This document shows positions 33,200 to 42,846 of a stretch of 45,359 nt of DNA, piece by piece; position 1 is the stretch's first letter; each line of letters starts with the position of its first letter. The DNA comes from Caulobacteraceae bacterium (GTDB lineage: Bacteria > Pseudomonadota > Alphaproteobacteria > Caulobacterales > Caulobacteraceae): assembly GCA_019748095.1 (NCBI GenBank), contig JAIEQA010000043.1:1-45359 (forward strand), read 5' to 3'. The notes beneath the pieces were generated by a model, which saw nothing but the letters and a program-made list of their open reading frames with translations, was not told where the DNA came from and ran no database searches. The position numbers were made by a program, and so were the translations under genes.

Positions 33200-33736
33200 T
33201 CAGCCGCGCCGCAAGATGAACTCGTCATCCAGCCACGCCCCGACCGGGTACTGATAGTCCCCCACCTTCTCGAATCCATGCCCGGCGTAGAGCTTTTGTG
33301 CCTTCAGGTTGCCGCTCCAGACCCCGATCCACAGTGGCCCGTCGCTGTGGGTCGCCATCCAGTCGAGAGCCTGTGTCAGCAGCCGTGTCCCCAGTCCCAG
33401 TCCCTGCGCCGCCTTGCCCACATACAGCCGGCGCAACTCCATCTGGCTGGGCCGGGCTTCAGGGTGGGGCAGGGTGTTGGGGCCGGCGTTGGCGAAGGCC
33501 AGCAGCGCGCCGTCTGCCTGCTCCGCCACCCACCAGGCCGCCCCGGGCTCTTCCAGTTTTCGTGCCGTCGCCTGCGGGCTGAAGCTCGCCTCCAGAAAGG
33601 TCGACAGATCGTCGGCCGGGTAGGGGATGGCGAATCCGTCGGCCGCCACGAAGGTGTCGATAAAGGTCTGGCGGCCCAGAGCGCCCAGCGCGGCGGCGTC
33701 ATCGGGGCGGGCAGGGCGGATCAGGGCGTCGGTCAT
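33200..33736 (-). CDS. GNAT family N-acetyltransferase
   Basis: 178 residues. The acetyl-CoA-binding signature is seen as [20 protein letters not shown] (R/Q-x-x-G-x-G/A in AAQGLGLG), with the N-terminal strand [20 protein letters not shown] and the C-terminal [20 protein letters not shown] that is typical of N-acetyltransferases with an amino-acid or protein N-terminal substrate. Substrate unknown. It is divergent from the HDAC-family gene and 20 bases upstream of the CoxE-like gene, so those two may be cotranscribed. Confidence 0.88.
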   Translation of the reverse strand: MTDALIRPARPDDAAALGALGRQTFIDTFVAADGFAIPYPADDLSTFLEASFSPQATARKLEEPGAAWWVAEQADGALLAFANAGPNTLPHPEARPSQMELRRLYVGKAAQGLGLGTRLLTQALDWMATHSDGPLWIGVWSGNLKAQKLYAGHGFEKVGDYQYPVGAWLDDEFILRRG

Positions 33737-33813
33737 GGTTCCCGTTTGCCGCTAATGGTGGCCCCGCTCAATCCCGCTTGGGTCCCGGCCGGCAAGCTTC
33801 TATCCTCGCCGCG

Positions 33814-34734
33814 ATGTCCGTCACCCTGTTCACACACCCCGACATGATCGCCCACGCCCCGGGGAACGGCCACCCCGAGCGGCCGGAGCGCCTGGCCGCC
33901 GTTCTCGCGGCCTTGGAAGATGCGGACCTGTCCCTCGACCGTCTCGCGGCGACAGAGGCCACCGTCTCGGATCTGGAGCGAATCCATCCGGCGGCCCATG
34001 TCGCGCGGATTCTGGCCGCCTCGCCGGCTGCGGGACTGGCGCAGCTGGACGCGGACACCGTCCTGTCTCCGGGCAGCGTCCGCGCCGCCCGCCTCGCGGC
34101 CGGTGCCGTGATCGATGCAGTCCGCGCAGTGGCGGAGGGCCAGACTGCGCGGGCCTTTGCCGCCGTCCGCCCGCCCGGCCACCATGCCGAGCCCGACCAG
34201 GCCATGGGCTTTTGCCTGTTCTCCAACGTCGCCGTCGCTGCCCGCGTCGCGCAGGTGCTGGGCCTCGCCCGCGTCGCGGTGATTGATTTCGACGTCCACC
34301 ACGGCAACGGCACCCAGGCCGCATTCGAGGCCGACGACACCCTGTTCCTCGGTTCGATCCACCAGATGCCCCTCTATCCCGGCACCGGGGCCCCGTCCGA
34401 GACGGGTGTCGGCAACATCGTCAATGTCGCCGTCGAACCGCACTGCCCGCGCGAATCATGGCGGGCCGGTTTCGCCGGCGGTCTGATGCCGGCACTCGAT
34501 GCGTTCGCCCCGGATCTGATTCTCATCTCCGCTGGATTCGACGCCCACCGGCGTGACCCACTGGCCCACCAGAGCCTCGAGGCCGAGGATTTCGCCTGGG
34601 CCACCCGTGCAGTCCTCGAGGTCGCGCGCCGTCATTGCGGTGGCAAGGTTGTCTCTTCGCTGGAGGGCGGTTACGACCTCGAAGGACTGGGCCGCTCGGC
34701 CCTTGCCCATGTCCGGGCCCTGGGGGAGGCGTAA
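33814..34734 (+). CDS. Histone deacetylase / acetoin utilisation family protein
   Basis: 306 residues from ATG 33814. Zinc-dependent deacetylase fold: [36 protein letters not shown] with the catalytic His pair, [13 protein letters not shown] carrying the zinc-binding Asp and His, and [12 protein letters not shown] with the second Asp, then [11 protein letters not shown]. All metal and catalytic residues are intact. Bacterial members act on acetylpolyamines, acetylated proteins or related amides; the substrate here is unknown. A longer frame upstream is unsupported. Confidence 0.92.
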   Translation: MSVTLFTHPDMIAHAPGNGHPERPERLAAVLAALEDADLSLDRLAATEATVSDLERIHPAAHVARILAASPAAGLAQLDADTVLSPGSVRAARLAAGAVIDAVRAVAEGQTARAFAAVRPPGHHAEPDQAMGFCLFSNVAVAARVAQVLGLARVAVIDFDVHHGNGTQAAFEADDTLFLGSIHQMPLYPGTGAPSETGVGNIVNVAVEPHCPRESWRAGFAGGLMPALDAFAPDLILISAGFDAHRRDPLAHQSLEAEDFAWATRAVLEVARRHCGGKVVSSLEGGYDLEGLGRSALAHVRALGEA

Positions 34735-34769
34735 GGAAGGTCCATGTCGGCGAACCCGGCGCACCCTCC

Positions 34770-35435
34770 ATGCTCACCATGTCTCCAGACACGCTCGAAC
34801 ATGACCCGGTCCAGGCCCCGGCCTCCAACCAGACGCCGACGGCTGCCGTGCTGAAGCCCACGCGCCCCGGCACGATAACCTTGACCCGTCACGGGGAGCC
34901 GGCCCTGTCGCGCAAATGCCTGCTGACGTCCGACCAGTATCGGGCATGGTGGGCGAAATATGAGGAAGGGGGCCTTCTCGCCGGTCAGACGCCGCCGCCC
35001 GAACTGCTGGCGGCCGCCGAAGGTGCCGGTGTGATCTTCGCCTCGACCCGCCCGCGCGCCCAGGAAACCGCGGTCGCCATCTCGGCGGGCCGGCAGATCA
35101 CCTCCGACGTCCTGTTTATTGAGGCACCGTTGCCGCCGCCGCGGTTCCCGTCCTGGTTCCGGCTGCCGCCCAAATACTGGGGGGCCGTCGCCCGCTTCTG
35201 GTGGCACGCCTTCGACCATCACGACGGTCAGGAAACCCGCCGTGAGGCTGAGGCCCGGGCCGAGCAGGCGGCCCAGATCCTGATCGCCCGCGCCTCGACC
35301 GGCGAGGACGTCCTTGTCCTTGCCCATGGCTATTTCAACCACATGGTCGGTCACCGGCTGAAGGCCGACGGCTGGAAGCTCGTTCACAACCAGGGCTTCC
35401 GCTACTGGTCACAGCGGCGGTACCAGCGGGTCTGA
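34770..35435 (+). CDS. Histidine phosphatase family protein
   Basis: 221 residues from ATG 34770 (ATG 34779 also possible). The catalytic LTRHGEPALSRK motif with the phospho-His sits near residue 40; downstream come FASTRPRAQETAVAI (the second Arg/active-site segment), SRFEAEAR-like helix, and VLVLAHGYFNHMVGH with the second catalytic His. The 30-residue N-terminal extension is Pro/Thr-rich and not conserved. No membrane segment. It belongs to the phosphoglycerate-mutase-like superfamily; a sugar phosphatase or phosphohistidine phosphatase role is possible, not determined. Confidence 0.85.
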   Translation: MLTMSPDTLEHDPVQAPASNQTPTAAVLKPTRPGTITLTRHGEPALSRKCLLTSDQYRAWWAKYEEGGLLAGQTPPPELLAAAEGAGVIFASTRPRAQETAVAISAGRQITSDVLFIEAPLPPPRFPSWFRLPPKYWGAVARFWWHAFDHHDGQETRREAEARAEQAAQILIARASTGEDVLVLAHGYFNHMVGHRLKADGWKLVHNQGFRYWSQRRYQRV

Positions 35436-35482
35436 CGCTTCCCCGTTGAAGCGAAAGCGCGCGGCCTCTAGGGTCACTCCCG

Positions 35483-35734
35483 ATGTCAGAGCAAGCGTCC
35501 CCCGTTCCCGCCGATCTCAGCTTCGAGGATGCCCTGTCGCGTCTGGAAGCGATCGTCTCTCGCCTCGAGTCCGGCCAGGCCCCGCTGGAGGAGTCCATCA
35601 CCCTGTATGAGGAAGGCGCACGGCTGAAGGGCCACTGCGAAGCCCGGCTCAAATCCGCCCAGCTTCGGGTCGAGAAGATCGTCGTCGGCACCGACGGTAC
35701 CGCCCGCGGGCTCGAACCGGCCGAGTTCTCCTGA
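35483..35734 (+). CDS. xseB: Exodeoxyribonuclease VII small subunit
   Basis: 83 residues. Small subunit of ExoVII, which binds several copies around XseA and degrades single-stranded DNA. The family sequence is clear: LSFEDALSRLEAIVSRLESG, QAPLEESITLYEEGARLKGH, CEARLKSAQLRVEKI. xseA is not in the window. First gene of a run with a CsaA-like protein, ispA and perhaps dxs: xseB-ispA-dxs is a widely conserved order. The stop shares a base with the next start (TGATG). Confidence 0.95.
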   Translation: MSEQASPVPADLSFEDALSRLEAIVSRLESGQAPLEESITLYEEGARLKGHCEARLKSAQLRVEKIVVGTDGTARGLEPAEFS

Positions 35735-36108
35735 TGAGCGTCGCCGTCGCCGTCGCCGCCAGCCCCGCTGCGGACCGGATCGCCTTCGACGACTTCATGA
35801 AGGTCGACATCCGGATCGGCCAGGTTGTCCGTGCCGAGGCCTTCCCCGAGGCGCGCAAGCCCGCCTACAAGCTGACCATCGACTTCGGCGACGCCATTGG
35901 CGTCAAACGCTCCTCGGCCCAGATCACCCGTCACTACACTCCCGATCAGCTGGAGGGGCGCAAGGTCGCTGCGGTCGTGAATTTCGCCCCGCGCCAGATC
36001 GGCCCCTTCCTGTCCGAAGTCCTGACGCTGGGCTTCCCGGATGCAGACGGGGAAGTCGTGCTGGTCGGGGTTGATCGCGAGGCCCCGGTGGGCGGGAGGC
36101 TGTTTTGA
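35734..36108 (+). CDS. CsaA-like tRNA-binding domain protein
   Basis: 124 residues. One tRNA-binding (EMAP-II/OB) domain: [80 protein letters not shown]. This is the CsaA type, a homodimeric secretion chaperone in Bacillus; in proteobacteria its role is less clear. It sits inside the xseB-ispA pair, an insertion into an otherwise standard order. It overlaps ispA (TTGA). Confidence 0.93.
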   Translation: MSVAVAVAASPAADRIAFDDFMKVDIRIGQVVRAEAFPEARKPAYKLTIDFGDAIGVKRSSAQITRHYTPDQLEGRKVAAVVNFAPRQIGPFLSEVLTLGFPDADGEVVLVGVDREAPVGGRLF

Positions 36109-37019
36109 TCCGTCCGCTCGCTGCCAATTCTCCGGAACAGTCGGTCATCGATCGCGTGGCCGAGGTCGCCGACCTCGTCACCGTGGCGCTGGACGAACTG
36201 CTGCCTCGCGCCGAGGGCCCTGAATCCCGCCTGACCGAGGCCATGCGCTATGCCGCCCTTGGCCCCGGCAAGCGGCTTCGGCCCTATTTCGCCATGGAGG
36301 CGTCCCGGCTGTTCGACATCGAGGAAAGGCCGGTGCTGCGCGCCGCCTGTGCCCTTGAATGCGTCCACGCCTATTCGCTGGTGCATGACGACCTGCCCTG
36401 TATGGACGACGACGACATGCGTCGGGGTCGTCCGACCCTGCACAAGGCCTATGACGAGGCGACTGCGGTTCTCGCGGGCGATGCGCTCCAGACGGCCGCC
36501 TTTGACATCATCCTGCATGAGGACACCCACGAGGACGCCAATATCCGTTGCGCCCTTGCGGCCCGGCTGTCGCTGGCCAGCGGCGCGCGGGGCATGGCGG
36601 GCGGCCAGATGATCGACCTGCTGGGCGTGCGCGACGATCTCGGCGGGGTCGCCCGGATGCAGCGGCTCAAGACCGGGGCCCTGTTCACCTATGCCTTCGA
36701 AATCCCCCTGATCATCGCCAGGGCGCGCGAGCAGCATTGTCAGGCCCTGACCAGTTTCGCCCACGACATCGGTCTGGCCTATCAGATCGTCGATGACCTG
36801 CTGGACGTCGACGGCGACGAGGACATCCTGGGCAAGGCCGCCAACGGCAAGGACGCGGCCCAGGGCAAGACGAACTTCGTGACCCTGTTGGGCGTTGATC
36901 AGGCGCGGCATCGCGTCGCGCATCTGGCGGATCAGGCCCGCAGCCACCTCGATGTGTTCGGTGCTGACGCCGAAAACCTCAAGGCCAGTGTGGACTTCGT
37001 GCTAAACCGGCGCTCCTGA
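36105..37019 (+). CDS. ispA: Farnesyl (polyprenyl) diphosphate synthase
   Basis: 304 residues from a TTG at 36105, chosen because GGGAGG (36093-36098) sits seven bases upstream and the TTG overlaps the CsaA stop; no ATG occurs before the conserved region. Condenses DMAPP/GPP with IPP. First Asp-rich motif in [16 protein letters not shown], second in [18 protein letters not shown], plus [13 protein letters not shown] and GGQMIDLLG. Chain-length residues before the first motif ([13 protein letters not shown]) are of the short-chain farnesyl type. Probably the same transcript as dxs, 63 bases downstream. Confidence 0.95.
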   Translation: MIRPLAANSPEQSVIDRVAEVADLVTVALDELLPRAEGPESRLTEAMRYAALGPGKRLRPYFAMEASRLFDIEERPVLRAACALECVHAYSLVHDDLPCMDDDDMRRGRPTLHKAYDEATAVLAGDALQTAAFDIILHEDTHEDANIRCALAARLSLASGARGMAGGQMIDLLGVRDDLGGVARMQRLKTGALFTYAFEIPLIIARAREQHCQALTSFAHDIGLAYQIVDDLLDVDGDEDILGKAANGKDAAQGKTNFVTLLGVDQARHRVAHLADQARSHLDVFGADAENLKASVDFVLNRRS

Positions 37020-37082
37020 GAGGAAACGTCCGGCGTCAGATCGGTCGGAAAAAAGTCAATAAAGCCAAGGTTCACGCGCCCG

Positions 37083-38993
37083 ATGCCCGACACCCCCCTG
37101 CTCGACAAGGTCCATGTTCCCGCCGACATGCGCGGTTTCGATGCTGCCCAGCTCAGGCAATTGGCCGACGAACTCAGGGCGGAAACGATCGACGCCGTCT
37201 CGACCACGGGCGGCCATCTGGGAGCCGGTCTGGGTGTCGTCGAGCTGACCGTCGCCCTGCACCATGTATTCAATACGCCGAAGGACATCCTGATCTGGGA
37301 CGTCGGTCACCAGTGCTATCCCCACAAGATCCTGACCGGCCGCCGCGACCGCATCCGCACCCTGCGTATGGGTGACGGCCTGTCCGGCTTCACCAAGCGG
37401 GCCGAGAGTGAATACGACCCCTTCGGCGCGGCCCATGCCTCAACCTCGATCTCGGCGGCGCTGGGCTTCGCAGCGGCCCGGGACCAGAAGGGCGACAACA
37501 ACAAGGTGGTGGCGGTCATCGGCGACGGCTCGATGAGCGCCGGCATGGCCTATGAGGCCATGAACAATGCGGCTGAGACCACGGGCCAGCTGACGGTCAT
37601 TCTGAACGACAACGACATGTCTATCGCCCCGCCGGTGGGCGGCATGAGCGCCTATCTGGCCAAACAGGTCTCGGGCGGGGCCTACCAGAATTTCCGCAAA
37701 TTCGGCCGCAAGATCACCGAACACATGCCCCGCCCGTTCCGCGAGGCGGCCCGCAAGGCCGAGGAGTATGCCCGAGGCATGGTCGTCGGTGGCACCTTCT
37801 TTGAGGAGCTGGGCTTCTACTACATCGGTCCGGTCGACGGCCACGACATGGACAACCTGGTCCCGATCCTGAAGAACGCCGCCGCCATCACCGACCGGCC
37901 GGTGGTCGTCCATGTCGTCACGCAAAAGGGCAAGGGCTACGCCCCGGCGGAATCCAGCGCGGACAAGCTGCACGCGGTGGTCAAGTTCGACGTCGTCTCG
38001 GGCAAACAGTCTAAATCTGTCTCCAACGCCCCCAGCTATACCAAGGTGTTCGGCACCGAGTTGATCAAGCGTGCCGCCATCGACCCCACCATCGTCGCTA
38101 TCACGGCCGCCATGCCCTCGGGCACCGGGCTGGACCTGTTCGGCCAGGCCTACCCGAGCCGGACCTATGATGTCGGTATCGCTGAACAGCATGCCGTGAC
38201 CTTTGCGGCCGGCCTTGCGGCTGACGGTATGAAGCCCTTCTGCGCCATCTATTCCACCTTCCTTCAGCGCGGCTACGATCAGGTCGTCCACGATGTGGCG
38301 ATCCAGTCCCTGCCGGTGCGGTTCGCCATGGACCGGGCCGGTCTGGTCGGAGCCGACGGCTGCACCCACGCCGGGTCGTTCGATATCGGCTTCATGGGGG
38401 CCCTGCCCGGCATGGTGCTGATGGCGGCAGCCGACGAGGCCGATCTGGCCGCCATGATCGCCACGGCCTGCGAGATCGACGACCGCCCCTCGGCCTTCCG
38501 CTATCCGCGGGGTGACGGCGTGGGTGTTGAGATCCCCGAACTCGCCGCGCCGCTGGAGATCGGTCGCGGTCGTATCGTGCGCGAGGGCACCACTGTCGCC
38601 CTTCTGTCCTTCGGCACCCGTCTGCAGGAATCGCTGAAGGCTGCCGACATCCTCGCCGCCCACGGCGTGTCCGCCACCGTGGCCGACGCCCGGTTCGCCA
38701 AGCCACTGGATCACGACCTGATCACGCGTCTGGCACGCGAACACGAGGCCCTGATCACGGTGGAGGAGGGGGCCATGGGTGGCTTCGGGGCTTTCGTGCT
38801 CCAGTTCCTCGCCGGGGAGGGCGCGCTCGACGCCGGACTGAAGATCCGGACCCTGTGCCTGCCCGACGTCTTCCAGGACCAGAATACTCCGGCCCTGCAA
38901 TACATCGAGGCCGGCCTCGACGCCGACCATATCGCAGCCGCCGCCCTGAAGGCGTTGGGTATCGAAACGATCCGCGGGGCTGTACGGGCCTGA
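37083..38993 (+). CDS. dxs: 1-deoxy-D-xylulose-5-phosphate synthase
   Basis: 636 residues. First and committing step of the MEP isoprenoid pathway: pyruvate plus glyceraldehyde-3-phosphate to DXP, thiamine-diphosphate and Mg dependent. Motifs: [36 protein letters not shown], the ThDP motif [49 protein letters not shown] with the catalytic Glu and His, and the C-terminal EEGAMGGFG. Full length. Functionally linked to the adjacent ispA. Confidence 0.97.
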   Translation: MPDTPLLDKVHVPADMRGFDAAQLRQLADELRAETIDAVSTTGGHLGAGLGVVELTVALHHVFNTPKDILIWDVGHQCYPHKILTGRRDRIRTLRMGDGLSGFTKRAESEYDPFGAAHASTSISAALGFAAARDQKGDNNKVVAVIGDGSMSAGMAYEAMNNAAETTGQLTVILNDNDMSIAPPVGGMSAYLAKQVSGGAYQNFRKFGRKITEHMPRPFREAARKAEEYARGMVVGGTFFEELGFYYIGPVDGHDMDNLVPILKNAAAITDRPVVVHVVTQKGKGYAPAESSADKLHAVVKFDVVSGKQSKSVSNAPSYTKVFGTELIKRAAIDPTIVAITAAMPSGTGLDLFGQAYPSRTYDVGIAEQHAVTFAAGLAADGMKPFCAIYSTFLQRGYDQVVHDVAIQSLPVRFAMDRAGLVGADGCTHAGSFDIGFMGALPGMVLMAAADEADLAAMIATACEIDDRPSAFRYPRGDGVGVEIPELAAPLEIGRGRIVREGTTVALLSFGTRLQESLKAADILAAHGVSATVADARFAKPLDHDLITRLAREHEALITVEEGAMGGFGAFVLQFLAGEGALDAGLKIRTLCLPDVFQDQNTPALQYIEAGLDADHIAAAALKALGIETIRGAVRA

Positions 38994-39001
38994 ACCGCTA
39001 C

Positions 39002-39187
39002 CCCTCTCCCCTTGCGGGAGAGGGAGATCGCGCACGGCGGCGGAGCCGTCGTTCTGGCGCGGTCGGGTGAGGGGTGACACTCATTTCGGCAGGCGAGCGC
39101 GGCCTAAGCCCATCTTCCGACGCCGGGAGTCACCCCTAATCCGACCTCGCTTCGCTCGGCCACCTTCTCCCGCAAGGGGAGAAGGAC
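39002..39187. repeat. Long imperfect inverted repeat (dispersed intergenic element)
   Basis: Left arm begins with the hairpin CCCTCTCCC-CTTGC-GGGAGAGGG (39002-39024) and includes GGTCGGGTGAGGGGTGACAC (39061-39080). The right arm runs AGTCACCCCTAATCCGACC (39128-39146) to the hairpin CCTTCTCCC-GCAAG-GGGAGAAGG (39163-39185). The arms are inverted copies of each other. Fills most of the gap between the convergent dxs and panD, where it can act as a terminator. Similar elements are scattered in Caulobacterales genomes (recollection). Confidence 0.8.
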
Positions 39188-39192
39188 TTCGG

Positions 39193-39549
39193 TCACGCCG
39201 CCGTCTTGATCCGGTTGCCGTCGTCCAGCAGCACCACGGTCGGCGACCACTGGCGGGCTTCCTCCTCGGGCAACTGGCCGTAGGTCACGACGATGACCCG
39301 GTCGTTCTTCTGCACCAGTCTGGCAGCGGCCCCGTTGACCCCGATGACCTTGGACCCGCGCGGGGCCTCGATCGCATAGGTCGTGAAGCGCGCACCGTTG
39401 GTGATGTTCAGCACATCGACCTGTTCATTGGGAAAGATGCCGGCGGCGTCCAGCAGATCGCCGTCGATGGCAATCGAACCCTCATAATCCAGATCGGCCT
39501 GTGTCACCGTCGCGCGGTGCAGCTTGGCCTTCATCAGGGTGACCAGCAT
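39193..39549 (-). CDS. panD: Aspartate 1-decarboxylase
   Basis: 118 residues. Makes beta-alanine for pantothenate and CoA. Self-cleaves at Gly24-Ser25 (DYEGSIAID) to form the pyruvoyl cofactor; that numbering matches E. coli PanD exactly when counted from ATG 39549, which fixes the start. [53 protein letters not shown] and [10 protein letters not shown] are family hallmarks. No panB or panC in the window. The upstream region has a promoter-like sequence on the minus strand. Confidence 0.96.
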   Translation of the reverse strand: MLVTLMKAKLHRATVTQADLDYEGSIAIDGDLLDAAGIFPNEQVDVLNITNGARFTTYAIEAPRGSKVIGVNGAAARLVQKNDRVIVVTYGQLPEEEARQWSPTVVLLDDGNRIKTAA

Positions 39550-39604
39550 GGGAGGTGCGGTCCCGTCGTGACGCGGGGCGATTGGCCCCCGCTCGCAGGC
39601 CGCT

Positions 39605-39633
39605 CATATAGGGAGTTCGCGTCCCGCCATCAA
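39605..39633 (-). promoter_or_regulatory. Candidate promoter of panD
   Basis: On the minus strand TTGATG (39633-39628) and TATATG (39610-39605) are 17 bases apart. The transcript would start about 50 bases before the panD ATG. Fair match to the main sigma factor. Confidence 0.45.
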
Positions 39634-39718
39634 TCGTCATGCTGCAATTGCGAGAGGCTGGTCTCAGCCCCGCGCGCAGCCGCGCACAGCGACATTTCGC
39701 GTGTTACGTCACCTTCAT

Positions 39719-39746
39719 TTGACCGCAACGGTCTCGCGCCTATGTT
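39719..39746 (+). promoter_or_regulatory. Candidate promoter of sppA
   Basis: TTGACC (39719-39724), 16 bases, TATGTT (39741-39746), 45 bases before the sppA ATG. Back-to-back with the panD promoter in the 241-base divergent gap, which shows nothing else. Confidence 0.5.
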
Positions 39747-39790
39747 GCGCCCATAGCCGACCATGGCCTTTGCGACGGACGCCTGACCCT

Positions 39791-41569
39791 ATGAAGCAGT
39801 TCTTCCTGACGGTGCTGGGCGTTTTCACCGGCCTCATCCTCTTTGTCATCGTCATTCCGATGGTCCTGATCATCGCCGCTGCGGCATCGTCCGGCGAACC
39901 GGCCACACCGGCCAACGCCGTGCTCGAGCTTGATCTGCGTGAGGGTCTGACGGATCAGGTGGCCACCAATCCCTTCGCTGCCTTCGGCGGCTCCGGCCTG
40001 TCGGTGGTCGGCATCGTCGATACCCTCGCCCAGGCCGAGAAGGACACCCACATAAAGGTTCTGCTGGTGCGCCTGCCTGAAGCAGGCCTGACCCCGGCCG
40101 CTGCAGACGAGATCCGCCAGTCCATCCGCCGCTTCCGCGCCGCCGGCAAGGTCGTCATCGCCCACTCCCAAGGCTTCATGCCCGTCGGCACGGTGATCTC
40201 CAGCTATATGGTCGGGGCCTCGGCCTCCGAACTGTGGATGCAGAACACGGCCAGCTTCCAGGCCACCGGCTTCGCCGCCGACTCCGTCTTCCTCGGCCGC
40301 GCCTTCGACCGCTACGGCATCGATGCCCAGTTCGAGCAGCGCTACGAGTACAAGAACGCCGCCAACGAGTTTACCCAGTCCGACTATACAGGGCCCCACC
40401 GGGAGGCGATGACCGCCTGGATGACGTCGATCTACGACAGCGCCATCGCCAACGCCGCCTCTGACCGCAAGGTCGCCGCCCCGGCGCTGAAGACCACGAT
40501 CGAGGCCGGTCCCTATTCGGCGCAACAGGCGCTGTCGTTGAAGCTGATCGACAAGATCGGCCAGGTCGAGGAGGCCGAGGCCGAGGCCAAAAGACGGGCC
40601 GGAACGGGTGCCGACATCATCGAATTCTCCGATTACGCCTCGTCGAAGGGCGAGCGTAAGGGATCGGGGCGCGACGCCATCGCCATCGTGGGCGGGGAGG
40701 GCGCAATCATGACCGGGACCGGGAGCTCGTCGACGTTCGGCGGCGGGTCCACGATCTATTCCGACCAGACCGCCGAGGCGATCTACGACGCGATTGAAGA
40801 CCGCTCCGTCAAGGCCATCGTCTTCCGTGTCTCCTCGCCAGGCGGCTCGCCCGAGGCGTCCGAGCAGATCCTGGCCGCCGTGCGCGCCGCACGCGCGGCC
40901 GGCAAGCCGGTGGTGGTGTCCATGGGCAGCTATGCCGCCTCGGGGGGCTACTGGATCAGCTCCGAATCGGACTGGATCGTGGCCCAGCCCTCGACCCTGA
41001 CCGGCTCCATCGGGGTCTTCGGCGGCAAGTTCGTGGTGTCCGAGGCTCTGGGCCGGTTCGGCGTCGACCTGCGCGGCCTGTCGGTCGGCGGTGACTATTC
41101 CGACGCCTTCAGCCCGTCGTCTGCCTTCACCGAAGGTCAGCGTGCCGCCTTCTCGGCCTCCATGGATCGCACCTATGAGGAGTTCGTCCAACGCGTCGCC
41201 ACCGGACGCAAGATCCCGCTGGCGCGGGTTCGCGAGATCGCCCGCGGCCGCGTCTGGACCGGGGCCCAGGGCAAGGCGCTCGGTCTGGTCGACCAGCTGG
41301 GCGGCCTGACCGAGGCCATCGGCAAGGCGCGTGAACTGGCGAACATCCCTGCAGACCAGTCGGTCCGTTACAAGCGCTTCCCAACGCCCCAGTCGCCGTG
41401 GGAGGCCCTGTCCGACGCTTTCGGCGTCCAGTCCGAGGCCGCCCAGGCCCTCGTCACCCTCGGTGGCGTCATGGCTGACCCCCAGACCCGGGCTGTGATG
41501 TCCCGGGTTCAGACGGAACGGCTGCGCGGCGGGGGCGCTTCTGTTCTCGCGGATCAGCCCCTGCCGTAA
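39791..41569 (+). CDS. sppA: Signal peptide peptidase SppA, 67K type
   Basis: 592 residues from ATG 39791, which starts the membrane anchor (KQFFLTVLGVFTGLILFVIVI). Tandem S49 domains as in E. coli SppA. The lysine general base is in RYEYKNAANEFT (Lys188) in the first half and the nucleophile serine in SMGSYAASGGYWI (Ser384) in the second, a spacing close to E. coli K209/S409. Degrades cleaved signal peptides in the inner membrane from the periplasmic side. Further hallmarks: VFRVSSPGGSPEASEQI, LTGSIGVFGGKFV. The N-terminal frame extension to 39701 is rejected. Confidence 0.96.
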   Translation: MKQFFLTVLGVFTGLILFVIVIPMVLIIAAAASSGEPATPANAVLELDLREGLTDQVATNPFAAFGGSGLSVVGIVDTLAQAEKDTHIKVLLVRLPEAGLTPAAADEIRQSIRRFRAAGKVVIAHSQGFMPVGTVISSYMVGASASELWMQNTASFQATGFAADSVFLGRAFDRYGIDAQFEQRYEYKNAANEFTQSDYTGPHREAMTAWMTSIYDSAIANAASDRKVAAPALKTTIEAGPYSAQQALSLKLIDKIGQVEEAEAEAKRRAGTGADIIEFSDYASSKGERKGSGRDAIAIVGGEGAIMTGTGSSSTFGGGSTIYSDQTAEAIYDAIEDRSVKAIVFRVSSPGGSPEASEQILAAVRAARAAGKPVVVSMGSYAASGGYWISSESDWIVAQPSTLTGSIGVFGGKFVVSEALGRFGVDLRGLSVGGDYSDAFSPSSAFTEGQRAAFSASMDRTYEEFVQRVATGRKIPLARVREIARGRVWTGAQGKALGLVDQLGGLTEAIGKARELANIPADQSVRYKRFPTPQSPWEALSDAFGVQSEAAQALVTLGGVMADPQTRAVMSRVQTERLRGGGASVLADQPLP

Positions 41570-41681
41570 CGCCTCGACCGCGACACACTCGCCTGTGACG
41601 CTCCTCGTCATTGACGGTTCACAATTGTGGACCGACATTGGCCCAACAGGCGGCTTTCGGGCCGCTCGGCAAGGACAGACG

Positions 41682-41996
41682 ATGACCCAGGACCGTTTCG
41701 CCGCCTTCGGTTTCCAGACCCGCCGCCCGCACGGGTTGCTGGCCCCCTTGGTCTGGGTGGGCGGTTTGATCGCGGCGATCGCAGCCCTCACCGTCGGAGC
41801 AATCCTCGCCGTCTTCACCGCCGCCGCCGTGGCCGTGATTGCCCTGTTCGCCAGTGTTCTGGTCTTTCTGACCGGTCTGGCCGTCCGCGCTCGCCGCCGC
41901 GCCACCGCCCGGGCCCGCCGCGCGGATGATGTGATCGAGGCTCGCAAGGTCGGCGACACCTGGGTCACCTATGGCTGGGAACAGCACGGCCGCTGA
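41682..41996 (+). CDS. Small membrane protein, unknown
   Basis: 104 residues from ATG 41682, with AAGGA nine bases upstream. One or two hydrophobic segments, GLLAPLVWVGGLIAAIAALT and VGAILAVFTAAAVAVIALFA/SVLVFLTGLAV, then a basic stretch (RARRRATARARRADDVIEAR) and a conserved-looking end (KVGDTWVTYGWEQHGR). I do not recognise a named family. It lies between sppA and the amidase, about 10 bases before the latter. The start in the longer frame is unlikely. Confidence 0.75.
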   Translation: MTQDRFAAFGFQTRRPHGLLAPLVWVGGLIAAIAALTVGAILAVFTAAAVAVIALFASVLVFLTGLAVRARRRATARARRADDVIEARKVGDTWVTYGWEQHGR

Positions 41997-42006
41997 GCCG
42001 CCCTTC

Positions 42007-42768
42007 ATGCTGACCGTCACCGACGCCCCGTCGCCCAATTTCGACCAGCGGCGCGGCCCGCCCGATATGGTCCTGCTGCACTATACCGGCATGCAGACCG
42101 CCGAAGCCGCCGTCGCCCGTCTCCGCGACCCAGAGGCGCAGGTTTCGGCACACTATGTCGTCGACGAGCACGGTGGGGTCCTGCGTCTGGTGCCCGAGGA
42201 ACGCCGTGCCTGGCATGCGGGCCAGAGCTGGTGGAAGGGTGAGACCGACATCAACGCCGTCTCCATCGGCATCGAGATCGTCAATCCCGGGCATGAGTTC
42301 GGCTACCGCGACTTCCCCGAGTCCCAGATCGCTTCGGTCATCACTCTCCTGAACGAGATTCGCGCCCGCTGGTCCATCGAGGACGCCCGCATCCTCGGCC
42401 ACTCCGACGTCGCCCCCTCGCGCAAGCAGGATCCCGGCGAACGCTTTCCGTGGAAGGCCCTGGCCGCCTATCGCCACGGCCTGTGGTTCGAGCCCGCCGC
42501 CGAACGGATCGCCGCCCTCGGCCCACCCCTCGGTCCCGGTGATACGGGTCTCGGCGTTCATGTCCTCCAGGCCGGTCTGCACCGCCTCGGCTATGAGCCC
42601 CTGCCGGACGGAAAATACACTGAAGAGACCCGCATCACAGTCGAGGCCTTCCAGCGCCACTGGCGGCCGTCCCGGGTCGACGGAATCGCCGACGGCGAGA
42701 CCCGCGCCACCCTGATGGGCATCCTCCAGCTGGCCACCGCCGAAAGCGTGACCGGCGTGCTGAACTAG
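42007..42768 (+). CDS. N-acetylmuramoyl-L-alanine amidase, AmiD-like
   Basis: 253 residues from ATG 42007; the LTVTDAPSPNFDQR start is that of the family (ATG 41971 would add 12 residues and overlap the previous gene). Amidase_2 domain: MVLLHYTGMQTAEAAVARL with the first zinc His, HYVVDEHGGVLRLVPEERRA, WHAGQSWW, NAVSIGIEIVNPGHEFGY, and ILGHSDVAPSRKQDPGERFPW with the second His and the Asp. C-terminal peptidoglycan-binding domain (VHVLQAGLHRLGYE, TRITVEAFQRHWRP). Cleaves the amide between MurNAc and L-Ala, probably in muropeptide recycling; no signal peptide is visible at this start. Confidence 0.92.
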   Translation: MLTVTDAPSPNFDQRRGPPDMVLLHYTGMQTAEAAVARLRDPEAQVSAHYVVDEHGGVLRLVPEERRAWHAGQSWWKGETDINAVSIGIEIVNPGHEFGYRDFPESQIASVITLLNEIRARWSIEDARILGHSDVAPSRKQDPGERFPWKALAAYRHGLWFEPAAERIAALGPPLGPGDTGLGVHVLQAGLHRLGYEPLPDGKYTEETRITVEAFQRHWRPSRVDGIADGETRATLMGILQLATAESVTGVLN

Positions 42769-42810
42769 AGATCAGGGCGGTCATGAAACGGCCCGTTTGG
42801 CCGCTTCCGG

Positions 42811-42839
42811 TTGACCGCCCGTCCGTCCGGGCGCATCAC
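42811..42839 (+). promoter_or_regulatory. Candidate promoter of rnpB
   Basis: TTGACC (42811-42816) and CATCAC (42834-42839) are 17 bases apart. The -10 is poor, but the distance to the start of the RNase P P1 stem (42847) is right. Confidence 0.4.
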
Positions 42840-42846
42840 CCCCCTC

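Noticed and set aside
37440..39080. 546-residue open frame on the minus strand
   Set aside because: Antisense to dxs with no recognisable domain.
39740..41968. 742-residue open frame on the minus strand
   Set aside because: Fully antisense to sppA and the next gene, whose motifs are unmistakable; the frame is Gly/Arg/Asp-rich shadow sequence typical of high-GC DNA.
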